This document shows positions 9,171 to 16,935 of a stretch of 37,396 bases of DNA, in pieces (position 1 is the stretch's first letter; each line of letters begins with the position of its first letter). Under the pieces are notes generated by a model. The model was given only the letters and a program-made list of their open reading frames with translations, was not told where the DNA came from and made no database searches. The translations under genes and the position numbers were made by a program. The DNA is taken from assembly GCF_019192735.1 (NCBI RefSeq), contig NZ_JAHTKP010000067.1:1-37396 (forward strand), given 5' to 3'. Origin of the DNA: Kitasatospora aureofaciens. GTDB taxonomy: Bacteria > Actinomycetota > Actinomycetes > Streptomycetales > Streptomycetaceae.

Positions 9171-9340
9171 GCCTCTCACGCGCCTCTCACGGATTGGGTG
9201 TCATGAGACGACAACAGGCGTCATGCGGGGCGGACGAGGTAGGCCCTGACCTGCGCGACTCGGACTGGTGAACATCAGTCGGACACCCGTTCGACCGCTG
9301 GGGGTCAAGGGGTCGCAGGTTCAAATCCTGTCGTCCCGAC
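9171..9340 (+). repeat. Integrative-element end 1: arm repeats plus tRNA-Pro(GGG) 3' core
   Basis: The 43-bp core 9298-9340 runs from CTGGGGG (the seven-nt anticodon loop of tRNA-Pro with anticodon GGG) through TCAAG (the anticodon stem 3' strand), the T arm GTTCAAATC and the acceptor strand GTCCCGAC. The 5' half of the tRNA is absent: only ~63 nt separate the nearest possible acceptor-like GTCGGAC from the 3' end. The left arm 9171-9297 carries two CTCTCACG and two GTCATG direct repeats and is nearly the same as at 34657-34783. It is interpreted as an attachment site left by tandem integration. The flanking gap 8889-9170 holds nothing else I can name. Confidence 0.7.
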
Positions 9341-9368
9341 TGGAGTTCGCTCCATTGTCGCAGGTCAG

Positions 9369-9400
9369 AGGCCGTTTTCTCGTTTACGAGGAAGCGGCCT
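9369..9400 (+). terminator. Hairpin following tRNA-Pro core copy 1
   Basis: AGGCCG (9369-9374) pairs with CGGCCT (9395-9400), and the inner TTTTCTCGT/ACGAGGAAG also pairs with G-T wobbles. The same position after core copies 2 and 4 has an equivalent hairpin. It is probably the inherited transcription terminator of the tRNA gene. Confidence 0.45.
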
Positions 9401-9895
9401 TCGACGCGCTCCCGGGCCTGCCTCTCACATTCGTCTCACGGTTTTCACGGTTCGACGCCGGCGCCGGAGGCTGCTCAGCGTCGGGAGCTGGTGACTGCAT
9501 GTGGCTTTCCTGCCTATATGTCCGATCTGTCGATCACTGCATGGGTTCAATGGTTGCTCGCCGTGATCGCAGATTCTGGCTGGTGGGTTTGCACTTGACG
9601 CTTTTGCCATCGATCAAGTGCGCGCCGACAGGTCCAGCGACTGCCCGAACGCCGGATGAGTCGGGCGGCTGGCCGCGCTGCGCGGGAACAGCAGCCCGCG
9701 TCGCCAATAACCGGATCGATCTCCCCGTTCCTGGCCGCATTGTTCGTCCGGACCGGGAGCGCGGTTCACGGCCCCGTAGCCGCGAGAGGATCAGGGACGT
9801 TCTCAACATGGCAGGTCAGAGACCTGTCCGGTAGGACCAACAGCACAGCTCTTCAAGCTTGTTCGGGGTCGTTGGCCGCGCCGAGAATCGGCGTC
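9401..9895. other. Non-coding island sequence, no gene recognised
   Basis: Further CTCTCACA, GTCTCACGG and TTCACGG repeats at ~9421-9449 look like additional integrase arm sites. Beyond them I see only short frames without start signals. AGGTCAGAGACCT near 9812-9824 is a small palindrome of unknown meaning. Confidence 0.4.
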
Positions 9896-11173
9896 ATGAA
9901 TGCGGCGGGGAGCGTGGATCAGGATGCGGTGCTGCGGGCACGGACGGTGTTGTTGGGATCGAGTCGGCTGAGCTACCGGCAGGAGGCTGACGCCTAGCGG
10001 GTGCTCGCCCAGGTGAGCCCGGCGGCGTATCTGCCCCGCTTGGCACGTGGGTTGCTGATGGGTCAGCTACGGCGCGGAATACCGCGGGCGGCCGAAGGCA
10101 TGCCTGGTGGTTCTGGAGGAGGCCGTGGCCGCTGCTCGGCGGGTGGATGAGGGGGAGCCGCGGAGGGCCGAGCTACTCATCCGCGTACTGGGCGCTTACC
10201 AGCGGGAGTTGTGCGAGCTCGGGCGTCGCGCGGAGGCGTTCGCCGTCCGCGAGCAGATGGCGTCGATCGCCCGGCTGGAGTACCAGGCGGGCCGGACAGA
10301 AGGCGTGCGGGCCGGGCTCGAGGCGCTGGCGGCCGGGCTGGCCGAAGGGGGCGGCACCGGGAGGCGGCGGATCTCTACGCGGAGGTCGTCCGGGCCAGTG
10401 GCGCGGAGGACGAACGGAGCGGCACCGGCGTCTGGACCGCTATCGAGTGGGCTGCGGAGCCGGAGGCGGCCGGGGCGTACGAAGAGGCGGCGGAGGTTGT
10501 CACAGACCTGATAGCCCGCCATCGAGCCGCCCTCGATGAGGGTCGGGGGTCCTTGGCTGATCTGGTCTTCATGCTCGTGCGGTTCTCGCAACTGCTGGAC
10601 ACGGGTGGACGGCGAGAGGAGGCCCGCTCGGCGCGCCGGGAGGTTCTCAGCGTGCTTGCCGAGTTGGCGGAGTCGGGTGATCGGGCCAGGCACGGTGGTT
10701 TCCGGTCGTTGTGGGTGGTGCTGCTGGTGCTCGGCGGCCGGGGGGACGAACCTGCGGCACCAGGCGCGCCCGCACCACCGTTCGGCTCGCATCTCCATCA
10801 CGGTTGGTCACCCGATGTTCGGCAGCGCTATCTCGACGGCCGGAGTGCGCTTCGCCGTGAGCTTGCCGTCCTGGCACTGCTGGCCGAGTCGGCGCCGGAG
10901 CGTCATCTGCTGCGCATGGTCACGCTGCAGCGCAGGTTGACCGTGCGGACGGCGGTCGAGACCGAGATGCAGATCCATCAGGTGTTGGAACTGTTGATGC
11001 CGTTGTTCGACGAGGGCGTCGCGCTGGCCCGCCGGCTCGTGTCCGTGGACATCGTCCAGGGCTCGGTGGCGCTGGCCAGGGCGTTGACCGACAGATCCAC
11101 GCTGCTGGTGCTGGGCGGCTGCCACTGCGAGGCGCTGGCCGACTTCGCGGAGGCCACGGAGCTGTTCGGGTAG
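9896..11173 (+). pseudogene. Broken TPR-like regulatory/scaffold gene
   Basis: Three frames read as one protein. From ATG 9896 comes MNAAGSVDQDAVLRARTVLL, interrupted by in-frame TAG at 9995-9997 (RQEADA*RVLAQVSPAAYLP). The frame then shifts near 10090 to LVVLEEAVAAARRVDEGEPR and GAYQRELCELGRRAEAFAVR, and shifts again near 10345 in a G run to HREAADLYAEVVRASG, reaching TAG 11171-11173. Helical pairs of ~34-40 residues (GRREEARSARREVLSVLAEL, ALADFAEATELFG) suggest tetratricopeptide repeats as in the large actinobacterial TPR families. With one stop and two frameshifts it is very unlikely to be functional. Confidence 0.65.
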
Positions 11174-11288
11174 CGGCCGCCGGGGGAGGGGAAGCCCGCT
11201 GCACTCGGAGCACAAGCGGCCTGGCCGCCCTGCTTGCACTTGAAGGTCAACACTGATCCTGGCCGGGTCGGCCGAGCATGCTGGCGTG

Positions 11289-11665
11289 TCAGAACAGGGC
11301 GTCCTCGTACGCGGCGGAAACCCGGCTGCGGGTGATCCGGCTCGGTGTCATGGTGATCTTGAATTCGTCGCACATCCTGGTAAGGGACGTGATGACCTGA
11401 GCTTGCCCGGGCTCGCCCGAACCGGGCCTGCACTGGGCAACCGCCCACGCCACGCACTGCCGCACCTCGCGATCGTCGTCGCCCAGCAGCGGCACGAGCA
11501 AGGGAAGTTGCGCGACCCCCGCTGAGCACGGGGCGCCCGGCACGGTGACACCGCATTCGTCCGTGCTCTCGACGATAGCGCCGAGCAGACCGATCATGTC
11601 GGCGCGACGCACGCCCGCAGCTGCCAACCGCGCCAGATACGGCACCGCGTACGCGGTTGCCCGGT
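11289..11665 (-). pseudogene. HEAT-repeat protein fragment
   Basis: On the minus strand this frame reads TAYAVPYLARLAAAGVRRAD, LLGAIVESTDECGVTV and LPLLVPLLGDDDREVRQCVA, typical HEAT helices, and ends in VSAAYEDALF at 11289. It has no start of its own; upstream it runs into an unrelated sequence in another frame. It seems to be the surviving C-terminal piece of a larger solenoid protein. Confidence 0.45.
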
Positions 11666-11689
11666 CGGGACAACGTGCATCTGGGCACC

Positions 11690-11965
11690 GGGGGCATCGA
11701 GGTCTATGGCGCAGCCGTCGGCGGCGGGCCACGACGTGAGGGTCTCGGCGTCGCGGGTCTCGGCCGTCCCGAGGGCGGTGTCAAGCTCGTGCCGCAGGCA
11801 GCGGGCGACTTCCTCGGCGAACGACAGGATGAACTCCTGCGGGGTGTGCTGACTGATGCTGGCGCGCCAGGAGCGTCCGGTCTCACCACCGACTTCGACG
11901 CCGAGGCCGTCGCCGGCCTTGAGGCTTCGGCCGGTGACGACATCCATCCCGTAGGGGCGTGGGCC
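11690..11965 (-). pseudogene. DUF317-like fragment
   Basis: On the minus strand, GYGMDVV-type residues lead into GRSWRASISQHTPQEFILSF, then EEVARCLRHELD and DAPGAQMHVVP. The W-x-A-x-x-S-x-x-TP-x-E pattern resembles DUF317, a domain common on Streptomyces plasmids and integrative elements. Start and end are not defined, and the frame breaks into the HEAT fragment downstream. The rest of the 11174-12245 gap has nothing recognisable. Confidence 0.35.
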
Positions 11966-12245
11966 GTTCGTAGATTGTTGTGCTCCTGGGTCCGCTTCCA
12001 GCCGTGCTTGGTGGCCAGCATGCCGGTGATCGCAAAGTGGTCCGGCCGTGTGGGCGCTCGCGGAATTGACCCGGGGTCGGCTCATAGAAATTGAGCCGAC
12101 CCCGGGTGTGTTGACCGCGTCTACTCGATAGCGGAGGTCGGGGTCTTGGGGGCGCTTGTCCGGTCTGTAGGAGGGGCCGTTCGTGAGGCAGGACGGGGCT
12201 CGTCGTGCCAGGAACAGTGAGTCGATGGCGACCCGGAGTGACGCC

Positions 12246-12273
12246 TTGGTTATCGTTCGGTGTCGAATATTGT
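12246..12273 (+). promoter_or_regulatory. Possible promoter of the toxin cassette
   Basis: TTGGTT (12246-12251) and TATTGT (12268-12273) are 16 nt apart in an AT-rich patch that stands out from its surroundings. They lie ~135 nt upstream of the first gene of the cassette. It is a plausible sigma-HrdB-type promoter by sequence only. Confidence 0.35.
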
Positions 12274-12408
12274 TCGGGTTGGGGCGAAGAGAGCTGGCGC
12301 GCGGGGGCGTGGCAGGGGGGCTGGGACGCTGCTGCTGTCACGGTTCCTGTTGCGGTGCGCGGTGTGTGCGGGGCTGTGCTCGGCGATTTCGGCCGGCCGG
12401 GGTAGTGG

Positions 12409-12801
12409 ATGCAGGGGGGCGACGTGGTGGTCCAGCCGCAGGGTGGGCAAGGGCAGTTGAAGAAGGCGTCGGACGGACTGATCGGGGTCATGCAAACGGC
12501 GGGGTCTGCGGTGCCGGGACTGCAGAGACGGGTCGAGAGCCGGGGCCGGGTGTCGGCGGTTGCTCCTCTGTTGTCGCACCACGCTCTGGGGCCGGTCGCG
12601 GCGGCGCTGGCGCCGTATCCGGAGGGCCGTCACGCCGAGTTGGGGTCGATGGCGGAGCGGGTCGAGCCGTTTCCGGCCGACACGGTGAAGGCAACGAACG
12701 CATACCTCGCGAGTGATCTGACGGCGGGGAGGATTGCGCAGGGCGCGGCGAGGGGCGCGAACCTTCAGACGCGGGGCATCCGGCCGGAGGGCGCGAAGTG
12801 A
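12409..12801 (+). CDS. DUF6507-like small secretion-associated protein
   Basis: This 130-aa protein starts at ATG 12409. The N-terminal VVVQPQGGQGQLKKASDGL and the C-terminal VKATNAYLASDLTAGRIAQ match, from memory, the two helices of the DUF6507/WXG100-like small proteins that precede type VII-secreted toxins in Streptomyces. They are all-helical and thought to act as co-secreted partners or adaptors. Its stop overlaps the toxin start by four nt (GTGA 12798-12801), so the two are translationally coupled. No signal peptide is present, as expected for ESX/T7SS cargo. No secretion apparatus gene is in the window, so a chromosomal system would have to supply it. Confidence 0.7.
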   Translation: MQGGDVVVQPQGGQGQLKKASDGLIGVMQTAGSAVPGLQRRVESRGRVSAVAPLLSHHALGPVAAALAPYPEGRHAELGSMAERVEPFPADTVKATNAYLASDLTAGRIAQGAARGANLQTRGIRPEGAK

Positions 12802-15320
12802 GCGACGATCCGGTCAACCCTGCCGAGGTCCCGGTCTTCACCGGCGATCTGTTCGCACTGGACAACAGGGTGAAGTCGATCTCGACGGCAGGGGCGGCGA
12901 TCGCCGCGGCCGCCGGGAGCGTCCACACGAGCTTCGGCGGGCTGAAGTCCTATTACCACGCGCCCGAGGCCGAGCAGCTTTTCGCGACCACCAAACCGGT
13001 CGACGACCTCGGCACGAAGCTCAGCTCCGACGTGTGCACCATCGCCGGCGCTCTGGGCGCCTACAGCCGGGACTCGCATCCGCTGGTGGTGCGGATGCAC
13101 GACCTCAAGATCCAGGCGGAGGCGTTCAAGTCGAAGGCCGACGGCGACCACGACTGGCGCCAGGACGAGGGCAAGGTCCACGAGAACAACCGCCGACGCG
13201 ACGAGATCGCCGAGGTGTGGACGCAGTTCCAGGAGGTCGAGCGCACCGCCTACGCCAAGATCGTCGCCCTGGTCGGCGGCAAGCCGCTGCGGGTCAACGA
13301 CGGCTCCGACGCCGACGACATGTACGGCTACGACGCGAAGGCGTTGAAGGAGTCGAAGTCCCTGCCGTGGGGGGAGGCCGTCGAGCGGGACATCCCCTGG
13401 TGGGACCTGCCGGACCAGGCGATCGAGTTCGGCAAGGGCGTCATCATCGACGGCGTCTGGGGCACCATCAAGGGCCTCGGCACTCTGGTGGGCGTCGACG
13501 GCTGGGACGCCTTCAAGCAGTCCTGGACGGGGCTCGCCAAACTGGCGACCGGCCTCGTCATCACCGCCGTACCCGTGGTCGGCGAGGCGTACTGGCTGAT
13601 GCCGGAGGACAAACTGCCCTCGTGGCTGCGGGATTCCCGCACCGCGATGAAGGAGACCGGCAAGGCTCTGGTCGCCTGGGACCAGTGGAAGACGAACCCG
13701 AGCCGCGCGGGCGGTGCGGTCACCTTCAACGTGCTGACCGCCATGACCGGCGGCGGCGCAGCGGCGTCGGGCGCGGGCAAGGCCGGCGCGGTCGGCAAGG
13801 TGCTGTCGGTCGCCGGCAAGGTCGGCAAGGTCATCGACCCCATGACCTACGTCTTCAAGGGCGTCGGCTTCGGGATCACCAAGGCCGGCGACGTGCTGTC
13901 CGCCCTCAAGGGCATCGACAACGTCAAGATTCCCGAGATCCACATCGACGGCGCGCTCGCCCTGCCCGAAGGAGCGGTCAAACTCCCCGGTGGGGAGATC
14001 AAGCTCCCGCCCGGCACCGCGATACCCGAAGGCGCCATCAGGACCGCCGACAACACCATCAAGCTCCCCAAGGGCACCGTCGAACTCCCGCCCGGCACCG
14101 TCAAACTGGAGATAGGAGGCAAGACCAGATTCCTGGACCACGACGGCAACGTCTACGACACCGACGGCAACCTCCTCCAGCACGGTGACCAGGCGCCGAA
14201 GGAAGGCGCCAGCCTCCCCGGCAAGGACCACCATCCGGCCCAGGCCAACACCCGCGAACCTGTCGGAGTTGGAGTCCGCAGCGGCGACAACGCCATCCGC
14301 CTCGGCTCCCACCCATCCGACCCCGTCCACGCCCCGGAACACACCCCCGGCGGCCACGTTCCCAACAGCCCCGGCGCGGGCGGTCCCAGCCACGTCGAGA
14401 ACGCGGCGAGCCACCCGACCGCCTCGGCACACCCGGGCGGCGGATCCCACCCAACCTCGATGCACCCGGGCGACGGTTCCCACCCGGCCGGCGGGGGTGG
14501 CGGTACGCACAACACGCCGTCCACGGGTGGCCACGCTGCGGACAGCCCGACCAGCAACGGCTCGGGCAGCGGCGCGGGTTCACACACGCCGTCGGGTGGC
14601 GGCGGGTCCCACACGCCAAGCGGTGGTGGCGGTTCGCACACGCCTTCCGGTGGCCACGGTCACGGCACAGGCGGTCACTCGACAGGCGCCCATGGCGGAG
14701 ACGGGGCCCACGGCAACGACGCAGGTGGGCTGGACGACGCGGCCCACGGCGCAGACGACGCTGCCCACCCGGCAGCCGAACCAGCTCCGGCCGATCACGA
14801 CCCCAACTCGCACCACGACACAGGACAGCCGCGCCGCGAGCTCATGCCCGGCACGGCGCAGCGCACTCTGCGCGAGATGCGGGCCATGCGCCATGGGCGG
14901 GCTCGGTACAAGGGCGCTGAGGACTACCTTCGAGAGATGGCGGGCGGGGCACCCGAGCAGCACTATCCCGTGCCGAAAAATGACCACCCCTACCACCCTG
15001 TGGAGACGCCGGGTGGGCGCCACGTCGACGTCCCGGTTCACATGCCGAACGGCCGCACACTGGCTGTGGAGGTCAAGCACTATCTGGAGTGGCGAACGGT
15101 CACGCTCAAGGACGGTTCCACGCGCACCGTGAAGGGGGAAGTCCCGCTCAGCGATGGGATCAAGCAACAGATCAACAAGGATCTGGCGCTGCGCCGCGCG
15201 GATCCGAAATTCGATCCGCGCTGGGTCTTCCTGCACGCCCCCCCATCGCAGGCCCTTAGGAACTATCTCACCCAGGCTCGCGTTATCTTCGTCGAGTACG
15301 GGCCCGCCCCCAAGAAGTAG
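12798..15320 (+). CDS. Polymorphic toxin with C-terminal PD-(D/E)XK-type nuclease domain
   Basis: This 840-aa protein has a GTG start with GGAGGG 7 nt upstream. Residues 1-~160 form a helical WXG100-like module (SFGGLKSYYHAPEAEQLF). Residues 200-265 and 305-370 are Gly/Ala-rich hydrophobic segments. Residues 389-437 hold LP-x-G repeats (LPEGAVKLPGGEIKLPPG). Residues ~470-690 are a His/Gly/Ser/Pro linker with SHTPSGGGG repeats. Residues ~700-840 form the toxin tip: HVDVPVHMPNGRTLAVEVKH places D744, E758 and K760 in the D-(x)n-E-x-K pattern of restriction-endonuclease-fold nucleases, and ends in a core strand WVFLH and ARVIFVEYG. The domain order (secretion module, long linker, small enzyme at the end) and the adjacent small gene are typical of polymorphic toxins. 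DNA cleavage is inferred; RNA cannot be excluded. Confidence 0.8.
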   Translation: MSDDPVNPAEVPVFTGDLFALDNRVKSISTAGAAIAAAAGSVHTSFGGLKSYYHAPEAEQLFATTKPVDDLGTKLSSDVCTIAGALGAYSRDSHPLVVRMHDLKIQAEAFKSKADGDHDWRQDEGKVHENNRRRDEIAEVWTQFQEVERTAYAKIVALVGGKPLRVNDGSDADDMYGYDAKALKESKSLPWGEAVERDIPWWDLPDQAIEFGKGVIIDGVWGTIKGLGTLVGVDGWDAFKQSWTGLAKLATGLVITAVPVVGEAYWLMPEDKLPSWLRDSRTAMKETGKALVAWDQWKTNPSRAGGAVTFNVLTAMTGGGAAASGAGKAGAVGKVLSVAGKVGKVIDPMTYVFKGVGFGITKAGDVLSALKGIDNVKIPEIHIDGALALPEGAVKLPGGEIKLPPGTAIPEGAIRTADNTIKLPKGTVELPPGTVKLEIGGKTRFLDHDGNVYDTDGNLLQHGDQAPKEGASLPGKDHHPAQANTREPVGVGVRSGDNAIRLGSHPSDPVHAPEHTPGGHVPNSPGAGGPSHVENAASHPTASAHPGGGSHPTSMHPGDGSHPAGGGGGTHNTPSTGGHAADSPTSNGSGSGAGSHTPSGGGGSHTPSGGGGSHTPSGGHGHGTGGHSTGAHGGDGAHGNDAGGLDDAAHGADDAAHPAAEPAPADHDPNSHHDTGQPRRELMPGTAQRTLREMRAMRHGRARYKGAEDYLREMAGGAPEQHYPVPKNDHPYHPVETPGGRHVDVPVHMPNGRTLAVEVKHYLEWRTVTLKDGSTRTVKGEVPLSDGIKQQINKDLALRRADPKFDPRWVFLHAPPSQALRNYLTQARVIFVEYGPAPKK

Positions 15321-15343
15321 AAGGCCAACGGAAGGCTCAAGGC

Positions 15344-15799
15344 GTGACCAGAGCAAGCGAACCGGATCTCCAGGGATGGATCGAGGAGGGGCGCCGGAAC
15401 ATCGTTGACGTCGCTGACATGCTCGGGGTAGCACCCGAGATTTACACCCGCGACCCGATGAGTCTCATTCCCGCCCTCCAGGCCTATGTCTCACGTGCTC
15501 CGCTGAATGAATTCGAGCAGTCGGACTGGATCACCCTTCACAGCGATCTGATGTCCTACGTCGCCGATTACCTGATTCAGAAGCACGGAGCGCAGTGGAA
15601 GGTGGCAGACGACCCCAGCGTGCCCCGCGGATACCGCTATGTGATCGAGGCGACGGGGCGGGACGGGGTGACCCGCCGTATCGACCCTGCCGATGTAGTG
15701 CGGACGGAATTCTCCAATCTCCCGATCGAGATTCCCCGGATGCTGGCTAGTGCAGAACTCACTCTGCGTTTGGCGGCGCAGGTCGAAGACGATGCATAA
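15344..15799 (+). CDS. Probable immunity protein (DUF3806-like)
   Basis: This 151-aa acidic protein starts at GTG 15344, 23 nt after the toxin stop, in the usual place for cognate immunity. LHSDLMSYVADYLIQKHGAQ, W-x-VADDP, YRYVIEATG and RRIDPADVV resemble the DUF3806 order (helix with a conserved Asp, a Trp, then beta strands). The net negative charge suits binding the basic active-site face of a nuclease. There is no secretion signal, so it would protect the producer's cytoplasm. The role is inferred from position and character. Another small protein of this fold could have a different role, but nothing else nearby would serve as the antidote. Confidence 0.65.
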   Translation: MTRASEPDLQGWIEEGRRNIVDVADMLGVAPEIYTRDPMSLIPALQAYVSRAPLNEFEQSDWITLHSDLMSYVADYLIQKHGAQWKVADDPSVPRGYRYVIEATGRDGVTRRIDPADVVRTEFSNLPIEIPRMLASAELTLRLAAQVEDDA

Positions 15800-15949
15800 C
15801 GCATCCACGCCGCCATGGCCGCCAGCCAGGTAGCGGGGGGCGACGTCGACGACCGGTGGACCCCCGGGACGGCGTCGGGCAACGGCACCTCCAGGTTGTA
15901 CACGGCATGCTCAGGGCTACCAGAGAGTGAGCGCGGTGGAGCACTGGCT

Positions 15950-16620
15950 ACGTGGGCGGCGAGCCCCCGGGGTGGGTGGTGCAACGTAGCCCGGCGCCGG
16001 GTGCTGTGGGCCTCGGCTGACGGGGGCGGACGTCGATTGGCGGGCGCTGTCGGGCGAGTAGTCGGTCGAGCGGCCCCGGGCGGCTACGAGGCGGCCGGAG
16101 GCAGGGGACCTGTTCGACAGCAGTGCCGGCACGGTGCTGGGGGCAGACTCGGTGGTGACGCGCGCGCGGTGGTGGGCAGGGATCTCGGCTGGGTGGCGAA
16201 GCGCAGTGCCGGTCGCCAGCTGCTCGGCGGTCCGGCGGACGAGCGGAGCTGGTGCCCAGGGCGAGAGGTGGATCTCCCACATGTGCTCGGAGCTGGTGTT
16301 GTTCATCAGGAAGAAGAGCGGGCGCTCAGGAAGGGAGGGCTCGCGGCTGATGTGGGTGCTGCCGATGGGTGAACTCATCGAAACGCGTCCGTACGAGGTG
16401 CGCTCCTTCCATCCGGCCGCGGTGAGGATCTCCACCGCGTCGTCGCCGGAGCGGTGGTCGGGCAGTGCGCGGGCCGGGCCGGTGTCGAGCAGGCCTGCGG
16501 CGTCGAGCACGAGTGTGTGGGTGAGTTCGTAGGGTGTCCGCGTTGGGGCGGGAAGCGGTATGAGGCACTCTCACGGAGGTCGATCGTCGCCACCAGCGGG
16601 GTGTGGGGCAGATCACACTC
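15950..16620 (-). pseudogene. Decayed DUF317-domain gene
   Basis: On the minus strand, DLPHTPLVATIDLRES (near 16600) changes frame near 16520 into LDAAGLLDTGPARALPDH, then AVEILTAAGWKERT, SSPIGSTHISREPSLPER and WEIHLSPWAPAPLVRRTAEQ. The phrase W-x-I-x-x-S-x-x-(T/A)P and the preceding GW are DUF317 hallmarks. The C-terminal part dissolves into low-quality Pro/Arg/Ser sequence. At least one frameshift; no credible start. The strip 15800-15949 shows nothing else. Confidence 0.5.
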
Positions 16621-16639
16621 GAACTTCCTCTCGCTCGCT

Positions 16640-16805
16640 ACCTCTCACGCGCCTCTCACGGATTGAGCGTCATGAGGTGTCATGAGGCCTCACACGGCCT
16701 GGACTCGACAGGCCCTGACCTGCGACTTCTGGACTGAGTGGATGGACCGTCACACCCTTTCGCTGGGGGTCAAGGGGTCGCAGGTTCAAATCCTGTCGTC
16801 CCGAC
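16640..16805 (+). repeat. Integrative-element end 2: arm repeats plus tRNA-Pro(GGG) 3' core
   Basis: The core 16763-16805 is identical to copies 1 and 4, and here continues as CCGACCA, so the last two bases also fit a CCA end. The left arm has CTCTCACG at 16642-16649 and 16653-16660, and GTCATGAGG near 16669-16677 followed by another GTCATGAGG near 16679-16687. On the right, GTGAGTGCATTGTGAGG (about 16876-16892) gives inverted copies of the same GTGAG arm motif. The adjacent integrase points toward this site. Confidence 0.7.
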
Positions 16806-16824
16806 CAGCGTTTACGCAGGTCGG

Positions 16825-16856
16825 AGGCCGTTTTCACCGTGAGGTGGGAGCGGCCT
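16825..16856 (+). terminator. Hairpin following tRNA-Pro core copy 2
   Basis: AGGCCG (16825-16830) pairs with CGGCCT (16851-16856), extended by partial pairing of the TTTTCACC and GGTGGGAG arms. It occupies the same position relative to the core as the hairpins at 9369 and 34845. Confidence 0.45.
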
Positions 16857-16935
16857 TGACGTGTTTTCCGGGTCTTGTGAGTGCATTGTGAGGGCGGGAT
16901 TTCGCCCGAGCTGACCACGTCAGGGGCGCGATGTC

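Noticed and set aside
9263..9342. Intact tRNA at att copy 1 (and likewise copies 2-4)
   Set aside because: Only the 3' half is present; no D arm or 5' acceptor strand at the right distance (about 63 nt at best).
12765..14534. 589-aa open frame on the minus strand across the toxin gene
   Set aside because: It mirrors the GC-rich third positions of the 840-aa toxin, is Val/Asp/Gly/Leu-biased with no domain, and has no start signal.
14578..14660. CRISPR-like repeats
   Set aside because: The tandem units are 27-30 nt coding repeats (SHTPSGGGG) inside the toxin linker, with no spacers.
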